Made by a program: the position numbers and the translations under genes | Notes under the pieces: model-generated | Seen by the model: the letters and a program-made list of their open reading frames with translations, nothing else | What the model was told of the DNA's origin: nothing | The model's database searches: none | Part shown: positions 26,487 through 35,119 of the stretch, one piece after another | How positions within the stretch are numbered: the first letter of the stretch is position 1 | Layout of the letters: each line of letters begins with the position of its first letter | From: a bacterium | Lineage (GTDB): Bacteria > Electryoneota > RPQS01 | Reading direction: 5' to 3' | Assembly (NCBI GenBank): GCA_013360195.1 | Contig: JABWCQ010000016.1 | Coordinates: 58,342-122,341 of the forward strand | DNA: 64,000 nucleotides

Positions 26487-28697
26487 ATGCGATTCAGAAT
26501 TTTCTTAACTGCAATACTTTTCTCGCTTACCATGGCTCACGCCGGTGACCTCTACTTGAACATAATTTGGCACCAGCATCAGCCGCTTTATGTCAATCCT
26601 GACACAGACGAACTTAGCGGGCCTTGGGTACGTACCCACGCGACCAAAGACTATTATGACATGGCTGCTATGCACGAGAAGTACCCGGAGGTTCACGCGA
26701 CGGTGAATCTCACGTCGTCACTTCTTCAGCAGCTGGAACTATATTACGTCAATCGGCTTGGCTCCTTTCTTTCAGTCAATCCATATGACAGCCAACGTGA
26801 AATCGATGCCGAGGCATACTTTGCGAGTGGTTTGAAGACCGACCCTTGGATTGACTTGGCTCTGAAGAATACCGAGAAATTCACAGACGCCGAGCGTGCA
26901 AAATTGGTCAGTGAGCCGTGGAACGCGTTTGGAATATCCGATATTCAAATTGAACGATTCCCAGAGTATGCCGCGCTGCGCAATGCACAGCATGATAGAT
27001 TGACAACTGCCGATCTCCGCGATGTGAAGACCTGGTTCTTCGTCGCACATTTTGACCCCGACTTTCTGCGCGGAACTTCAAGTCTTGATGTTGATTTGAG
27101 CGATCTTGTCGAAGAGCGCGAAGGACAATTCTTTATTCGTGGGGGCCGTCGTTTCACGGAGCGCGATGCCAATCGAGTCGTCGCCGACGCTGTCAGAGTC
27201 ATGCAGGAAGTGGTTGCCGTTCACGAGCGTCTGCTCACCACGGGTCAATTGGAGATCATCACCACTCCCTTCTATCACCCGATCCTGCCGCTACTCATCG
27301 ACACGGACATCACGAAAGCCTGCCAGCCAAAGAGCGAACTGCCTTCAGTCTTTGCTTATCCACAAGACGCCCACGCTCAAGTCATCAAGGGAATCAACTT
27401 CTACGAGAGGCTGTTTAAGCGCGCACCAAACGGCATGTGGCCGGCCGAAGGCTCAATCTCACCCGCGGCAGCCGGGATCTTTGCTGAACACGGCATCAAG
27501 TGGGTCTGCGGTGACATGCATGTGCTTAATCGTTCAAAACCTGAAGGGCTTGACATTGCCAAGCCATATCGTTTGAAGACACCGTCCGGTGATATCGCAA
27601 TTGTTTTTCGTGAGACTGTGCTCTCTGATCATATCGGCTTCACGTACCAGAATTTGGACCCCGATTCTTCAGTTGAACACTTTACCCGCGAGATTCTGAA
27701 GTACATTCCTGGAGACGGCGAGGAGGATCGTTTGCTCACTGTGATTCTCGACGGTGAAAACGCGTGGGAATGGTATCGGCACGATGTGGATGCCAAGAGA
27801 TTTCTGAATGGATTGTATGCACGGCTTACATTTTTGCGACAAGAGGGATTTGTAACCTGTGTGCACCCGACAGAGTTTTTCAGAGGCAATCCGGCGCGGA
27901 ATATCCCTCCTCACCCGATCTCCGCACTTTCCGAGATTACTGATCTTTGGCCGGGCTCTTGGATCAACGCGAACTTTGATACTTGGATTGGCGAACCTGA
28001 AGAGAATAAAGCATGGGAGTATCTGCTCAAGGCTCGTCAGGCACTTGAAAAGTCAAAGCTGCCACAGCCTGATCCTCGCGCTCCAATGGAGAAGAGCGCT
28101 CAAGGCGCTGCAATCTACCGTGCGTATGAGGCGATGTATGCCGCTGAGGGCTCCGACTGGTTCTGGTGGTACGGCGCTGATCAGAGCGCGCCGGCAGGAG
28201 ATCGCCCGTTTGAGGAGGCTTTTTTCTCACATCTTCGTGCAGTGTATCGGCATATGAATGAGGCAGGTGTGCAAATCATGATTCCGGAGTTCATGCCGAT
28301 TCTTAGTCAAGCAAAAATTGCCACTCAGGAGTCCGGCGGCGTCATGCAGCGTGGTGGAGAAAAGCGCACCGTGCGTTTTGTCTGCGATGCCAGCGCCGAG
28401 ATCGTTCCGGATGCTGTGTTTATCGTTGGCAATCAACCGGAAATTGCCGATTGGCAACCCAATGTAAAGCGAATGCGTGATGACGGTGCGGCTGGCGATC
28501 AGATCGCAAACGACGGAATTTGGTCAATTGAGGTAGAATTACCGCTTGGCACTGAAGTGCAGTACAAATTCACGAATTCTGGCGAAGCCGGTTCCTGGAC
28601 AACGGAGGAGTTTCCTCACGCTAATCGATCTTTCACGGTGGAATCTGAGCCGGGTGAAATCATCATCCGCCATGACATATTTGGAAAGCGCGACTAA
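26487..28697 (+). CDS. Exported GH57 alpha-glucanase (amylase/amylopullulanase-like) with CBM20-like domain
   Basis: 736 residues with a signal peptide (1-19, MAHAG). The GH57 fold begins with IIWHQHQPLY (motif 1). The nucleophile is Glu321 in MWPAEGSIS and the acid is Asp422 in VILDGENAWEWY, both in classic GH57 contexts. A helical segment follows, with WFWWYGAD. The last 95 residues form a CBM20-like starch-binding domain (VFIVGNQPEIADWQP, then DDGAAGDQIANDGIWS and an NR before the end). The enzyme should cut alpha-1,4 and perhaps alpha-1,6 glucan bonds with retention. It has no sorting domain, so a periplasmic location is likely. It sits 13 nt after the ATPase gene and one base before the binding-protein gene, inside the transporter operon. 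The exact specificity is open. Confidence 0.88.
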   Translation: MRFRIFLTAILFSLTMAHAGDLYLNIIWHQHQPLYVNPDTDELSGPWVRTHATKDYYDMAAMHEKYPEVHATVNLTSSLLQQLELYYVNRLGSFLSVNPYDSQREIDAEAYFASGLKTDPWIDLALKNTEKFTDAERAKLVSEPWNAFGISDIQIERFPEYAALRNAQHDRLTTADLRDVKTWFFVAHFDPDFLRGTSSLDVDLSDLVEEREGQFFIRGGRRFTERDANRVVADAVRVMQEVVAVHERLLTTGQLEIITTPFYHPILPLLIDTDITKACQPKSELPSVFAYPQDAHAQVIKGINFYERLFKRAPNGMWPAEGSISPAAAGIFAEHGIKWVCGDMHVLNRSKPEGLDIAKPYRLKTPSGDIAIVFRETVLSDHIGFTYQNLDPDSSVEHFTREILKYIPGDGEEDRLLTVILDGENAWEWYRHDVDAKRFLNGLYARLTFLRQEGFVTCVHPTEFFRGNPARNIPPHPISALSEITDLWPGSWINANFDTWIGEPEENKAWEYLLKARQALEKSKLPQPDPRAPMEKSAQGAAIYRAYEAMYAAEGSDWFWWYGADQSAPAGDRPFEEAFFSHLRAVYRHMNEAGVQIMIPEFMPILSQAKIATQESGGVMQRGGEKRTVRFVCDASAEIVPDAVFIVGNQPEIADWQPNVKRMRDDGAAGDQIANDGIWSIEVELPLGTEVQYKFTNSGEAGSWTTEEFPHANRSFTVESEPGEIIIRHDIFGKRD

Positions 28698-28698
28698 A

Positions 28699-29916
28699 GT
28701 GAGAGCGCTTTGTCTGGTTTGCCTGCTTGCGCTGTTGGGCTGCACCAGTGATGATGGTATCACACGCATTCAACTATGGCACCAGATGCAGCCCGAGGAT
28801 CGCGCCGTTTTGTTGCGCGTTGTCGAGGCATTTGATGCCAGGCACGCTGCTGTGAGCGTTGAGGTAATCTACAAGGAAACCGAGGAACTTCGTTCAAATT
28901 TCCAATCCGCCGCTCTTGCAGGACTCGGCCCTGACCTGCTCTACGGACCGTCCGACCAGGTTGGACCTTTGGCAACGATGCAGTTTGTGCGCCCTCTCAA
29001 TGATTTTTTCGATGCCTCTGAACTTGAGCGACTGGATACGCGCGCGATTGTTAATTTCAAGGGCAAGACGTATCAGCTTGCCGACCGGATTGGCAATCAT
29101 CTGGCTCTTGTTTACAACAAGAACCTGCTTCCTGCGCCGCCGCAGGATACTGATGAACTCATTCGCATGGGTCGTGATGCCACAAAAGACGTGAATGGCG
29201 ACGGTGTAACCGACCAATGGGGACTGGTCTGGAATTTCACTGAACCCTTCTTCTTCATTCCGTGGCTATCAGGATTCGGCGGATGGGTTCTCGATGATAG
29301 TGCGCGGCCGACTTTGAATTCTCCTTCCGCGGCAAGTGCATTTCGATTTGTAAGATCGTTGCGGGATGAACACAAGATTGTTCCACCGGATTGCGATTAC
29401 AATACGGCTGACGCGCTCTTCAAGGAAGGCAGAGCGGCGATGCTGATAAACGGTCCGTGGTCATGGAGCGGTTATGGAGCCGCCGGTATTGATTACGGAT
29501 TGGCCCGCATTCCAAAGGTCACCGCAACCGGAATTTGGCCGGCACCGATGGTCTCGCCACTCGGATATTCAATCAATGTGCATAGCAGCGGCAAGGAGCT
29601 TGAAGCCGCCGTTGACTTGCTGAGGTACCTGCTTAGCGACAGCGTTCAGCAGCAGTTTGTTGAGGCGACAGGCATCATTCCAAGTTCGCTGGCTGTTCGA
29701 TCCGACTCAACTTATCTGTCTCGTCCGCACGTTGCTGAGAGTCTGTCGCAGTTTGAAGTCGGCAAGCCCATGCCCATCGTTCCGGAGTTGCGCGCCGTCT
29801 GGGACGCCATGCGCTCCTCCTACCAGTCCGTTCTCGGCGGCTATCTTTCCCCCGAAGATGCTGCCGCAAAAATGCAGCGAGATGCTGAACAAAAGATTCG
29901 GGAAATGAATGAATAG
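28699..29916 (+). CDS. Lipoprotein sugar-binding protein of the ABC importer (MalE-like)
   Basis: 405 residues from GTG 28699, one base after the GH57 stop; GGAAAG at 28683 gives a ribosome site. A longer frame from ATG 28672 would place charged residues before the lipoprotein signal and is less likely. The lipobox LALLGC at about 11-16 predicts a membrane-anchored binding protein. The rest is a solute-binding fold (IQLWHQMQPEDR at the start, GPDLLYGPSDQVGPL, MLINGPWSWSGYG and a closing PELRAVWDAM). It would capture maltodextrin released by the GH57 and GH133 enzymes and pass it to the two permeases encoded next. Its end overlaps the permease start by 8 nt. Ligand assignment rests on context. 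Confidence 0.88.
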   Translation: MRALCLVCLLALLGCTSDDGITRIQLWHQMQPEDRAVLLRVVEAFDARHAAVSVEVIYKETEELRSNFQSAALAGLGPDLLYGPSDQVGPLATMQFVRPLNDFFDASELERLDTRAIVNFKGKTYQLADRIGNHLALVYNKNLLPAPPQDTDELIRMGRDATKDVNGDGVTDQWGLVWNFTEPFFFIPWLSGFGGWVLDDSARPTLNSPSAASAFRFVRSLRDEHKIVPPDCDYNTADALFKEGRAAMLINGPWSWSGYGAAGIDYGLARIPKVTATGIWPAPMVSPLGYSINVHSSGKELEAAVDLLRYLLSDSVQQQFVEATGIIPSSLAVRSDSTYLSRPHVAESLSQFEVGKPMPIVPELRAVWDAMRSSYQSVLGGYLSPEDAAAKMQRDAEQKIREMNE

Positions 29917-30784
29917 AGACCGCAACTTCGCGATGTGGATGGTTGCGCCTGCCGCTGTGGTCGTGGCTTTGGTCGTTGTTTGGCCCTTCATCTATAACAT
30001 CGCTCTGTCATTCTCCAACATGAGCCTGCTGCATATTCATGATTGGGAATTCATCGGGCCGCGTCAGTATGAGAAGGTTTTCAGCGACTCAATCTTCTAC
30101 TCCGTTCTCGGCAAGACTCTGCTCTGGACTGTTGTCAATGTCTTTTTCCATGTGGCGATCGGTGTTGCACTGGCTGTGATTCTGCACGAAAACGTGCCCG
30201 GCAAACGATTGTTCCGAACGCTGCTGATTCTCCCCTGGGCGATTCCGGCGGTCGTTACGGCGTTGACCTGGCGCGGTATGTTCCATTACGAGTATGGAGC
30301 CGTCAATCTCATCCTCACAAAGGTCTTCGCGCAAACTCCTATACAGTGGCTAAATGACCCCATCGGCACCTTTGCCGCATGTGTAATCACAAATGTCTGG
30401 CTTGGGTTTCCCTTCATGATGGTCGTCGCCCTTGGCGGATTGCAAAGCATTCCCAAGGAGCTGTATGAAGCCGCAATGATTGATGGCGCGTCGGCGTGGC
30501 AAAGATTCAGGACCATTACCCTGCCGATGCTCGTACCTGTATTGACGCCTGCAATCATTCTTGGTTTTGTCTGGACTTTCAACAAGGTGGATATCGTCTG
30601 GCTTGTTTCCAACGGTGGTGAACCTGCCGACCAAACGCATATTCTTGTCTCCTATGTTTATCGTGCGGCTTTTAATTTGTACAGATATGGCTATGCGGCC
30701 GCAGGTTCAATGATAATATTCCTTTTACTTGTATTGTTCTCAGTGACATTTATGCGACGCATGCGCGCCGGTACGGAGTCGTAG
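29909..30784 (+). CDS. ABC sugar-importer permease, MalF-type
   Basis: Inner-membrane subunit, 291 residues, with six predicted transmembrane helices; the first is about 9-32 (VAPAAVVVALVVVWPF). The EAA loop that docks on the ATPase reads ELYEAAMIDGASAWQRF and is followed by the usual ITLPML. It lacks the large periplasmic P2 loop of enterobacterial MalF, as is normal for most CUT1 permeases. The ATG lies within the stop region of the binding-protein gene (ATGAATAG), so translation is coupled. It forms a pair with the next permease. Confidence 0.93.
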   Translation: MNRDRNFAMWMVAPAAVVVALVVVWPFIYNIALSFSNMSLLHIHDWEFIGPRQYEKVFSDSIFYSVLGKTLLWTVVNVFFHVAIGVALAVILHENVPGKRLFRTLLILPWAIPAVVTALTWRGMFHYEYGAVNLILTKVFAQTPIQWLNDPIGTFAACVITNVWLGFPFMMVVALGGLQSIPKELYEAAMIDGASAWQRFRTITLPMLVPVLTPAIILGFVWTFNKVDIVWLVSNGGEPADQTHILVSYVYRAAFNLYRYGYAAAGSMIIFLLLVLFSVTFMRRMRAGTES

Positions 30785-30785
30785 T

Positions 30786-31604
30786 ATGTTGAAGAAAGCA
30801 ATACTTGTCGTCGTCTTGTGTGCAGTCACGATTCTGACCCTTTATCCTGTCTTAACTGTGGTCACCGTTTCTCTGCGCCCGGCGGACAGGCTCCTCTCAA
30901 CATCGCTTGAGATTGTTCCGCAAGACGCTACGCTTGGGAACTACGTCGCCTTGTTTACCGAGCGGCCGTTCTTGCGCTGGATGTTAAATAGCACGCTTGT
31001 CGCCGCGGCCGTGACTATTTTTGCCACTGCGCTGGCGTCGACTGCCGGCTACGCGTTTTCTCGATTTCGTTTTCCCGGGTACAAAGTCGGTATGAGCATG
31101 CTTCTGATTACCCAGATGTTTCCTGCCACCATGCTTCTCCTGCCGCTCTTCTTGATGCTTGCCAAACTCGGCCTCATCAACTCTTATATCGGACTGATGG
31201 TCGTGTACTCGGCAACTGCACTCCCGTTTACTGTTTGGCAGATGAAGGGCTACTACGACACCATTCCAAAGGAACTGGAAGAGGCTGCCATGCTCGACGG
31301 TGCGGGACGGTTTAAGACCTTCTATCTCGTTATTCTGCCGCTGGCCGCACCGGCACTTGTAATTACCGCACTATTCAGTTTTCTGACTGCATGGAGCGAG
31401 TATGTCGTTGCCGCGCAAGTTCTATTGACCGAAGATATGTACACGCTGCCGATTGGTCTGAAACAATTCCAGTCCAGCATGACTACCGAATGGGGACTCT
31501 ATGCAGCCGGCTCGATTGTGGTCAGTATTCCCGTGATTCTTCTGTTTATGAAATTGTCAAAATGGTTGGTGTCAGGCTTGACGCTTGGAAGTGTGAAAGG
31601 ATAG
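30786..31604 (+). CDS. ABC sugar-importer permease, MalG-type
   Basis: Inner-membrane partner permease, 272 residues, six predicted helices. The EAA motif reads ELEEAAMLDGAGRFKTF followed by VILPLAAPAL. The N-terminus has the LTLYPVLTVVTVSLRP pattern common in MalG relatives, and the end (FMKLSKWLVSGLTLGSVKG) is a typical MalG-family C-terminus. It starts one base after the previous stop. With the ATPase, binding protein and MalF-type permease it completes a CUT1 importer. Confidence 0.93.
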   Translation: MLKKAILVVVLCAVTILTLYPVLTVVTVSLRPADRLLSTSLEIVPQDATLGNYVALFTERPFLRWMLNSTLVAAAVTIFATALASTAGYAFSRFRFPGYKVGMSMLLITQMFPATMLLLPLFLMLAKLGLINSYIGLMVVYSATALPFTVWQMKGYYDTIPKELEEAAMLDGAGRFKTFYLVILPLAAPALVITALFSFLTAWSEYVVAAQVLLTEDMYTLPIGLKQFQSSMTTEWGLYAAGSIVVSIPVILLFMKLSKWLVSGLTLGSVKG

Positions 31605-31605
31605 T

Positions 31606-34600
31606 ATGGCGATGATAAGAATTTTTGTGTTGTTGCTTCTGACCTGCTCCACAGTCTTCGCAGCGCAGGATTACAGGATTACTCCGTGGAGGACAGAGCA
31701 TTGGTTGGCAAAAGACGGGATTAATGAAGTCGCGCGGGGTGACGCAGACCTGTGTAATCTCTTCTACCGCGAGACCGGCGACTCGATTTATTGTAAGACC
31801 ACGTTGCGTTCGGACTGGCTGGGAACCGCCGGTGTTTCGTGGCAAGTTACTGATGCAAAGGGATTTGTCGCGCGGCTGAAAAGTGACGGCATGTCGAGCG
31901 ATGCCGTTTGTGCCGACTCCCGGCGAGGTGTTCTGGAATGGGCGATTGCCCGACCTGCCGGTTGGACGGATGTTTCGAGCATTCACGTCGTCACGAGCAT
32001 TGAAGGATTGCCTTATGACGAAATCAAGTGGTCGCGAGATACCCACCGTTCATTGGACGGCGATGTCGGCAATGTGGCAATGGTACATCACGGTAATCAA
32101 GGCTTGACCTACACCGATGTTTTTCGTGGTCAGAATACAACCGAAGGATTCGATGAGATACTTGAACTCCATCAAGGCCGGCAAGTGCCAGGTAACTTTC
32201 ATCTTTCCGGAACTCTCATTACTGCGGCTGACTGGTATGACCGACCCTTTCTCGACTGGATGCAGGACGGTATAACCGAAGGCTGGCTCGGTGTTCTCGG
32301 CTCAGCCTACGCTCAGCACATCATGCCCTTTGTGACGGATAACATGAACAACTGGGCGGTGAGCATCGAACAGGATTTGATTGAGTACAAACTTGGATAC
32401 GAGGCGCGTGTCGCTTGGATTCCCGAAAGGGTGTGGTGTGCACAAGGTCACTATCCCGATGCCCACTTGAACGACCCGTGGCTGGGTGACAACTGGACAC
32501 AGCACGGTATTGATGCCGTCATTTTGGATGATTGGCCGCACGTTGCCGGAAATAGTGACCGCAAAATTCATTGGATGAACAACGGCTCGGGTATCACCCT
32601 TCGCGTGATTCCTATTGATGGAGAATTCACCGGAAACTGCCATTACAACCCCGGTGCGGCAATTGCTCAAATTCAGGGAACCGGCCGCTACCAACTCGTT
32701 GTTTACGGAACGGATTGGGAAGCGGCCGCAGAGATGGCAGACTTCAATTGTCCTGATTGTTTGGAAAATTACTCGCAAGTCGTGAACTGGGCGGCTGACA
32801 ACTACCCGGCTGTTGAATTGTGGAAGCTTGACAATGCGCTGAATAATCCTGACTTCAACGGATGGGGTATTGAGGTCGGAAACGGCACATACGGCCTGAT
32901 CGGCGGTGATCACGGCTATGGCGGCTCCAATAACAGCTGGTACGGTAATTGGGCGTCCACTGTTTCACTATCAGACTTCCACACTCCAGGCTGGAACTAC
33001 GGCTACATCTGGACAACCGTTTACAATCAGCTCTTGTCTGTCCCATCCAACAACATCTCCGAGACCGCATGGTACGTATTGATGACAAACTTGCACGAAA
33101 CGGCGTGGCACGATTACATGGGTGGTCCCATCAGCGGTTGGCAGCATCGCTACAGCGCACACATCAAGAACGCCGCTGTTTACGCGGAGGCTGCTCGCTG
33201 GGCTGCCGGCCTGTATGCAAATGTATGTTCCACTTACTTTGTGGACATTGATATTGACGGTGTGGATGAACTCGTTATTCATAACGACAGAGTTTTCGCC
33301 GTGTTTGAGTCTATCGGCGGACGTGCACAGTACATTTTCAGCAAAGGACCCGGCGGAGAGAATTTCTCCATTGTCGGAAGCTGTAACACCTACTGGGCGG
33401 AAACAGATGGCGATTATGACGAGCCGGGCTCCAACAATCATCAGGCAGCCTTCGCCGATGTCAGTCCGACTTACCGCAACGATCTCTATGCGCTCTCGAT
33501 TGACTCCAGCTCCAACGACCATGCAAGAATCCGGTTGAGCTACGGTTCCGTGACAAAAACCATAGAGGTGACTCCCGGAACTCCCTATCTGACCGCGAAG
33601 TACGACGTCGGCAATCAGGATTGTTACATCCGCCATGGGTTCAGCCCGGATCTGCTCGGCATGATTTGGGATGCTGAAATGGACAGAGTCTGGGATCCCG
33701 ATCAGGCCTATTCCGGATTCCGCAATCCCAACAGCGGCGCAACCGGTGCGCTGATTCGCAACAACGGAGGAACCGCGCATATCACCGAATTCGGCGGCAC
33801 GTTGCTGAGAGGAGACGAACTCCGCGGTCGCGGTGAATTTGGTTACCTGTTGTTCGCAGGCACGACGTCGGCGCCTGACGTAAATGGCCGTATCACAGAG
33901 CTCGATGCGCTCTCGCTGCTGAATCTCGACAGCTTCGGTCCTCGTATGAATGCACAGGCCGCTTTCATTGACAACAATACAATCGAGCTGACGTTCAGCG
34001 AAGCGGTCAACGAAGCGCTTGCCGAGACTTCAGCCAATTGGAACTTGTCCGACTTCTCAACTTCGTTTACGGTAACGTCGGCTGTTCGTCAGGGTGATTG
34101 GACAAAGGTCCGGCTGACCGTGACTCCGTCCATTCCCGGTGGGGAATCCGGCCTTGTCACCGTCTTCAATGTTACGGATCTTAGCGGAAATCCTGTTCAT
34201 CCGGAATTTGATCAGGCCGTCTTGAGTGCGCCAAACGGTCTGACGCCGCATACTATTGTGATTGACGGTACACAGGACTTTGACGTTGAAAATGAGTGTC
34301 TGATTGCCGCTGCTGATACTATGACAATAACATGGGATTCGCTCGCACTCTACATTGGCTATTGGCGAAAAGACTTGGCTACCGGTGACCTGTTTGTAAA
34401 CATTGATACTGATCAACTCAATAACTCTGGAGCGACCACCGACTCTTGGGGACGCGTGCAGTTCTCCAACCCATTTAAGATTGAGTTTCAAATTGCTATC
34501 GAGGGCGGTCCCGGAAACATTCAGGTGAACTACTGGAACGGAGCAGCCTGGGTGTTTCAGAATTTCGGCCAGCATGACGCAACCAGTTACAACGGCTGGG

Positions 34601-35061
34601 CATCCGTTCCCTTTACCGAAATGCGTATTCCATGGGCGGATCTGGGAAACCCTGCCGGTATCGCGCTGTCTTTGCATGTGACGCAAGAGAATACTACGAC
34701 GACCACCCGCGCTCTGCCTCCCGGCAATCCCACGGGTGCTTTCGTTACCCTATCGCAGTTTTATCGCATCTATCCGCCCTTTGCCTCAGGACCTTTGCCA
34801 CTCATGGGTGTGCGCACCAAGAACATTCTTGTGAATAATCCCCTGCCAATTGACGACCTCGTCATTCTCTGGGAGAGCGGAACTCCGAGATTGCACTGGA
34901 ATGCGGTTCCTTCTGCACACACCTATGACATCTATCGGTCTGAGAACTCCGAAAGCGGATTCTCACTCATCGGGTCAACACAAACTCTATCCTTTGACGA
35001 TTTGACGCCTCCGCCCGGTGCCGCTGCGTTCTATTTTGTACGCGCCCGCGGTGGAATATAG
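31606..35061 (+). CDS. Exported GH57-like glycoside hydrolase with Ig, DOMON-like and C-terminal Fn3-like domains
   Basis: 1151 residues with a signal peptide (about 1-20, TVFAAQ). The catalytic region (about 150-530) looks GH57-like. VHHGNQGLTYTD takes the place of the HQHQP motif. AWIPERVW holds a likely nucleophile, Glu274, and VVYGTDWE holds a possible acid, Asp370. An Ig-like domain (about 770-880, IELTFSEAVNE) follows, then a DOMON-like carbohydrate-binding domain (about 895-1070), and finally a short Fn3-like domain (about 1080-1151) that ends the protein in FYFVRARGGI. There is no T9SS sorting domain. The motif changes set it apart from the first GH57, so the substrate may differ. It is one base after the MalG-type permease, so it belongs to the transporter operon. 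Confidence 0.75.
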   Translation: MAMIRIFVLLLLTCSTVFAAQDYRITPWRTEHWLAKDGINEVARGDADLCNLFYRETGDSIYCKTTLRSDWLGTAGVSWQVTDAKGFVARLKSDGMSSDAVCADSRRGVLEWAIARPAGWTDVSSIHVVTSIEGLPYDEIKWSRDTHRSLDGDVGNVAMVHHGNQGLTYTDVFRGQNTTEGFDEILELHQGRQVPGNFHLSGTLITAADWYDRPFLDWMQDGITEGWLGVLGSAYAQHIMPFVTDNMNNWAVSIEQDLIEYKLGYEARVAWIPERVWCAQGHYPDAHLNDPWLGDNWTQHGIDAVILDDWPHVAGNSDRKIHWMNNGSGITLRVIPIDGEFTGNCHYNPGAAIAQIQGTGRYQLVVYGTDWEAAAEMADFNCPDCLENYSQVVNWAADNYPAVELWKLDNALNNPDFNGWGIEVGNGTYGLIGGDHGYGGSNNSWYGNWASTVSLSDFHTPGWNYGYIWTTVYNQLLSVPSNNISETAWYVLMTNLHETAWHDYMGGPISGWQHRYSAHIKNAAVYAEAARWAAGLYANVCSTYFVDIDIDGVDELVIHNDRVFAVFESIGGRAQYIFSKGPGGENFSIVGSCNTYWAETDGDYDEPGSNNHQAAFADVSPTYRNDLYALSIDSSSNDHARIRLSYGSVTKTIEVTPGTPYLTAKYDVGNQDCYIRHGFSPDLLGMIWDAEMDRVWDPDQAYSGFRNPNSGATGALIRNNGGTAHITEFGGTLLRGDELRGRGEFGYLLFAGTTSAPDVNGRITELDALSLLNLDSFGPRMNAQAAFIDNNTIELTFSEAVNEALAETSANWNLSDFSTSFTVTSAVRQGDWTKVRLTVTPSIPGGESGLVTVFNVTDLSGNPVHPEFDQAVLSAPNGLTPHTIVIDGTQDFDVENECLIAAADTMTITWDSLALYIGYWRKDLATGDLFVNIDTDQLNNSGATTDSWGRVQFSNPFKIEFQIAIEGGPGNIQVNYWNGAAWVFQNFGQHDATSYNGWASVPFTEMRIPWADLGNPAGIALSLHVTQENTTTTTRALPPGNPTGAFVTLSQFYRIYPPFASGPLPLMGVRTKNILVNNPLPIDDLVILWESGTPRLHWNAVPSAHTYDIYRSENSESGFSLIGSTQTLSFDDLTPPPGAAAFYFVRARGGI

Positions 35062-35119
35062 CACGAATTCACATATTACAAATCTGCACGAATCATCCTA
35101 TGAAACGGAATAAGGAGAA

